A DNA stretch of 64,000 bases from Paragemmobacter amnigenus (lineage in GTDB: Bacteria > Pseudomonadota > Alphaproteobacteria > Rhodobacterales > Rhodobacteraceae), in NCBI RefSeq assembly GCF_009908265.2, contig NZ_JAAATX020000001.1, positions 1-64,000 on the forward strand. The letters are read 5' to 3'. A program made the position numbers and the translations under genes. Shown here one piece after another: positions 59,396 to 64,000 of this stretch; the first letter of the stretch is position 1; every line of letters begins with the position of its first letter. The notes under the pieces were generated by a model, which made no database searches, was not told where the DNA came from, and saw only the letters and a list, made by a program, of their open reading frames with translations.

Positions 59396-60657
59396 CAGCC
59401 CGCCACCTTGCCCAGCACGAGGCTCGCATTCGTCCCGCCAAAGCCGAAGGAATTGGACAGCGCCACGTCGATCTTCCGCTTCACCGCCTTGTTCGGCGCA
59501 AGGTCCAGCTTCGGCTGCACCGCCGGATTGTCCAGATTGATCGTCGGCGGCGCGATCTGGTCACGGATCGCCAGCACGCAGAAGATCGCCTCCACCGCGC
59601 CCGCCGCGCCCAGAAGATGCCCGATGGACGACTTGGTCGACGACATGGTGGCCTTGCCCGCCGCATCCCCCATCAGCCGCTCCACCGCGCCCAGCTCGAT
59701 GGTATCCGCCATGGTGCTCGTGCCATGCGCGTTGATGTAATCGATATCCGAAGGTTGCAGCCCCGCCCGCTTCAGCGCGGCAGACATCGACCGGAAGCCC
59801 CCGTCGCCATCCTCGGACGGCGCCGTGATGTGATAGGCATCGCCCGACAGGCCATAGCCCAGCACTTCAGCGTAAATCTTCGCGCCCCGCGCCTTGGCGT
59901 GCTCGTATTCCTCCAGCACGACCACACCCGCGCCCTCGCCCATGACGAACCCGTCGCGGTCCGCGTCGTAGGGACGGCTTGCCTTGGCCGGATCATCCGC
60001 CCGCTTGGTCGACAGCGCCTTGCAGGCGTTGAACCCCGCAATCCCGATCTCGCTGATGGGGCTTTCCGCTCCGCCCGCGACCATCACATCCGCATCGCCC
60101 CACTGGATCAGCCGCGCCGCGTCGCCAATGGCATGGGCCCCCGTGGAACAGGCCGTCACCACCGCATGGTTCGGCCCCTTGAAGCCGAACCGGATCGACA
60201 CCTGCCCCGAGATCAGGTTGATCAGCGCGCCGGGGATGAAGAAGGGCGACACCCGCTTCGGCCCCTTCTCCTTGATCAGCACCGCCGTCTCGGCGATCGA
60301 GGTCAACCCCCCGATCCCCGACCCGATCATCACGCCCGTGCGCAACCGGCCTTCCTCGTCCTCTGGCATCCAGCCCGAATCCCGCACCGCCTGCTCGGCC
60401 GCGGCCATGCCATAGAGGATGAAGTCATCCACCTTGCGGCGATCCTTGGGCTCCATCCAGTCATCGGGATTGAAGGTGCCGTCGCTGCCATCCCCGAACG
60501 GGATCTCGCAGGCATATTGCGTCACGACATTGGACGCATCAAAGCGCGTGATCGGCCCCGCGCCGGATTTCCCCGCCAGCAGACGGCTCCAGGTTTCCTC
60601 CACCCCGCAAGCCAGCGGCGTGACCATCCCCAGACCCGTGACAACGACCCGACGCAT
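59395..60657 (-). CDS. fabF: 3-oxoacyl-ACP synthase II
   Basis: A 420-residue condensing enzyme that elongates fatty acids, including the C16:1 to C18:1 step behind cis-vaccenate. Catalytic Cys170 lies in VVTACSTGAH, one His in NAHGTST and the other in SIGHLLGAAGA. ATG 60657 (MRRVVVTGLGMVTPLACGV) is the family start; 90 upstream codons in the open frame are not coding. No acpP gene adjoins it within the window. Confidence 0.96.
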   Translation of the reverse strand: MRRVVVTGLGMVTPLACGVEETWSRLLAGKSGAGPITRFDASNVVTQYACEIPFGDGSDGTFNPDDWMEPKDRRKVDDFILYGMAAAEQAVRDSGWMPEDEEGRLRTGVMIGSGIGGLTSIAETAVLIKEKGPKRVSPFFIPGALINLISGQVSIRFGFKGPNHAVVTACSTGAHAIGDAARLIQWGDADVMVAGGAESPISEIGIAGFNACKALSTKRADDPAKASRPYDADRDGFVMGEGAGVVVLEEYEHAKARGAKIYAEVLGYGLSGDAYHITAPSEDGDGGFRSMSAALKRAGLQPSDIDYINAHGTSTMADTIELGAVERLMGDAAGKATMSSTKSSIGHLLGAAGAVEAIFCVLAIRDQIAPPTINLDNPAVQPKLDLAPNKAVKRKIDVALSNSFGFGGTNASLVLGKVAG

Positions 60658-60814
60658 TCCGTCCTCCGCGCAAGTGGCATATCCAGTCGCGTGATACACG
60701 CCCCCCCGTGCCCGCGCAACATGGCGCCCCCCTGAGCGGCACGCCGAACGGCATTCCCGCCCACAACCCGCGCGCCCCTCCACCCGCGCCGCGCGAATCC
60801 CGCGCGCCGGAAAA

Positions 60815-60876
60815 GTTAACGCCCCCCGACCCCGCCGCGCGTATGTACAGCCTGCGGTACAGCCATCGGCACAGCC
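60815..60876 (-). repeat. 12-base-periodic GGCTGTGC element ending in GTTAAC, copy B
   Basis: On the minus strand: GGCTGTGCCGAT, GGCTGTACCGCA, GGCTGTACATAC, then a G/C-rich stretch and GGGGGGCGTTAAC at 60815. Same architecture as copy A (32986-33070). It lies 158 bases upstream of fabF in sense orientation. The remainder of the 344-base fabF-guaA spacer (60658-60814 and 60877-61001) shows no gene or clear signal. Confidence 0.72.
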
Positions 60877-61001
60877 ACCGGTCCTCTTCCCCGCTGCCCT
60901 CGCCGGAAATAAACCCAGCGCGCGCAACCCCTTGGGCGCTCCGCCCCGCGCCCCCCGATCCCGCCTCTTGAAGATTCCGCCGCATAAGGCTACGCGGGCG
61001 C

Positions 61002-62575
<1,574 letters not shown>

Positions 62576-62579
<4 letters not shown>

Positions 62580-62854
62580 TCCGCCTCTCCGGCCGCCTTG
62601 TCTGCATGACCGGGGAGGAGCGCGCCGCCGTGCTCCTCCACCGCCCCGCCCACATTCAGGCAACGCTGGCCGAAGCGGGCTGCCTCTCCTTCACCATCGA
62701 CGACACCGACGATCCCCTGATCTTCGACGTGCGCGAATCCTTCCGAGACCGCGCCGCCTTCGACGCCCACCAGTCCCGCACCCGCGAAAGCGCGTGGTTC
62801 GCCGCCACCCGCCACATCCTGCGCGACTTCCGGGTCGAGGAACTGCGGGATTGA
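62576..62854 (+). CDS. ABM-fold (antibiotic biosynthesis monooxygenase-like) protein
   Basis: A 92-residue dimeric alpha/beta-barrel-type protein. It starts [20 protein letters not shown], contains [20 protein letters not shown] and the [20 protein letters not shown] segment, whose F-x-D-x-x-A-F-x-x-H is typical of the YgiN/quinol monooxygenase group. It starts inside the guaA stop (ATGA), so it is coupled to it. Substrate unknown. Confidence 0.88.
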
Positions 62855-62901
62855 CGAAAGCCCCCGCTTTGCGCCCCAATGCGAGCCGGGGGGAACAGCA
62901 C

Positions 62902-63891
62902 ATGCGCGCCACACGCCTTTTCGCCATAAATGACATCCGCACCGTCGATGTCCCCGTCCCCGTCCCAGCGGCGGGCGAGGTTCTGGTACAGGTCGAAGCC
63001 TGCGGCATCTGCGGCACCGACCGCCACCTCCTGCACGGGGAATTCCCGTCAAAACCGCCCCTCACGCTGGGGCATGAATTCTCCGGCATCGTCGTAGGCC
63101 GCGGCGCGGGCGTGTCGATCCCCGAAGGCACCCGCGTCACCTGCGATCCCAACACATGGTGCGGCACCTGCGAGAATTGCCTGCGCGGGCGGGTGAACCT
63201 CTGCCTGAACAACGTGGCGACCGGCATCCACCGCGACGGCGGCTTTGCCGAATTCTGCGCCTATCCCGCCCACAAGGCCCACCCCCTCCCCGCCGACCTC
63301 GACCCGCTGCACGGCGCCTTTTGCGAACCGCTGGCCTGCACGATCCACGGCGTCGACATGGGCGCGCCGAAAGCGGGCGAGCGCGCCCTCATCCTCGGCG
63401 GCGGCGTCATCGGCATGCTGGCGCTGCAACTCTGCGTCGCCGCGGGGTCCGAGGTGATGCTGCTCACCCGTTCCCCCGCGAAACAGGCGCTCGGCCGCAG
63501 CCTGGGCGCCGCCATCACTGCCGCGACCGAGGAAGAGGCCCGCGCGCTCTGGCCCAAGGGGGCGGATCTGGTGATCGAATGCGCGGGCGTCACCGACACG
63601 GTGGAATGCGCCCCGCGACTGACCCGTTCGGGCGGGCGCGTCGTGATCCTCGGCGTCCTGCCTGCGGGCCAGACCGTGCGGATCGAACCCTTCGACCTTC
63701 TGTTCCGCGAGGTGCAGCTCCTTTCCTCCTTCATCAACCCCTTCACGCAGGACCGCGCCGCCCGCATGATCGCCACGGGGGCGATCCGCATCGACCCGGT
63801 CATCTCGCGCATCCTGCCGCTGGAAGAGGCCGCAGCCGCAATCATCGCCCCCGCCCCGCCGGGCGAGATCCGCGCCATCGTCCGCCCCTGA
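62902..63891 (+). CDS. Zinc-dependent medium-chain alcohol/polyol dehydrogenase
   Basis: A 329-residue MDR enzyme. Catalytic zinc ligands are Cys in GICGTDRHLLHG and His in LGHEFSG. Four structural-zinc Cys lie in WCGTCENCLRGRVNLC. The NAD(P) Rossmann motif is LILGGGVIGMLALQL. It resembles sorbitol/threonine dehydrogenase-like enzymes acting on sugars or polyols; substrate not determinable. ATG 62902 was chosen by homology; the open frame upstream runs through the ABM gene. The final 109 bases of the window (63892-64000) show nothing identifiable. Confidence 0.9.
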   Translation: MRATRLFAINDIRTVDVPVPVPAAGEVLVQVEACGICGTDRHLLHGEFPSKPPLTLGHEFSGIVVGRGAGVSIPEGTRVTCDPNTWCGTCENCLRGRVNLCLNNVATGIHRDGGFAEFCAYPAHKAHPLPADLDPLHGAFCEPLACTIHGVDMGAPKAGERALILGGGVIGMLALQLCVAAGSEVMLLTRSPAKQALGRSLGAAITAATEEEARALWPKGADLVIECAGVTDTVECAPRLTRSGGRVVILGVLPAGQTVRIEPFDLLFREVQLLSSFINPFTQDRAARMIATGAIRIDPVISRILPLEEAAAAIIAPAPPGEIRAIVRP

Positions 63892-64000
63892 GGCCAGCGC
63901 GCCCGTCTGCTGCTTGCGCCCGTCCCGCCAGTGCGGCGCGTCTTCGGTGCAACCGGCTTCATGGTGGAACCGGTCAGAGGCTGTCCGACCGCCCTGCCAC

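Overview
The window is GC-rich, gene-dense DNA with the gene content of an alphaproteobacterium of the order Rhodobacterales (Rhodobacter/Paracoccaceae type). The main evidence is a gene-transfer-agent (GTA) cluster colinear with that of Rhodobacter capsulatus, lying between fabF-mltG and cysE. Supporting evidence is a lipoyl-bearing PdhB, an alphaproteobacterial GAAC-N7-GAAC SOS box before uvrA, DUF4167 and DUF1127 proteins, and the order zapA / coiled-coil protein / tkt. The left end is a contig end: bases 1-23 match the Illumina P7 adapter, and the first gene, purL, is cut there. No rRNA, tRNA, insertion sequence, integrase or CRISPR array was seen.

Layout. 1-2.4 kb: purL 3' part, a GNAT gene, bolA and grxD. 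2.4-4 kb: a ccdAB toxin-antitoxin pair, zapA and its coiled-coil partner, all on the minus strand. 4.2-10 kb: central carbon metabolism (tkt and two gap genes separated by a tiny membrane-protein gene). LacI-type palindromes precede both gap genes and a DUF1127 gene. 10.5-15.3 kb: coaD, a CBS protein, a LysR regulator divergent from mmsA, and a Crp/Fnr regulator with a DUF2892 gene. 15.4-20.3 kb: uvrA, holC, pepA. 20.5-28.1 kb: the envelope operon lptF-lptG-lptD-surA-pdxA-rsmA, tightly overlapping. 28.1-31.3 kb: DUF4167 protein, prmC and prfA. 31.4-36 kb: agmatinase, a class III aminotransferase and an M20 amidohydrolase, a plausible polyamine/amine catabolic set. 36.1-39.3 kb: mazG, an Fe(III) binding protein and a nucleoside hydrolase. 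39.5-43.2 kb: the pyruvate dehydrogenase operon pdhA-pdhB-pdhC, ending in a strong terminator.

43.2-58 kb holds the GTA cluster on the minus strand: TerS, TerL, portal, g3.5, prohead protease, major capsid, head-tail connector, head closure, tail terminator, major tail protein, two chaperone-like genes, a short tape measure, distal tail protein, hub, NlpC/P60 peptidase and the 1292-residue megatron. Most junctions overlap by 1-11 bases, with a 53-base overlap at g1/g2. A strong intrinsic terminator sits 7 bases after the capsid gene. The small last ORF runs in frame, without a stop, into cysE. 58.2-63.9 kb: mltG, fabF, guaA, a small ABM-fold protein and a zinc alcohol dehydrogenase.

The least explained part of the window is its intergenic DNA. 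(i) A ~110-base multi-hairpin element occurs three times (12.6, 34.8 and 37.0 kb), with paired substitutions that preserve the stems. (ii) Two arrays of four tandem hairpins lie at 10.1 and 33.1 kb. (iii) A 12-base-periodic GGCTGTGC element ending in GGGGGCGTTAAC occurs at 33.0 and 60.8 kb. (iv) A hairpin plus a 28-base identical core occurs at 27.2 and 31.4 kb.
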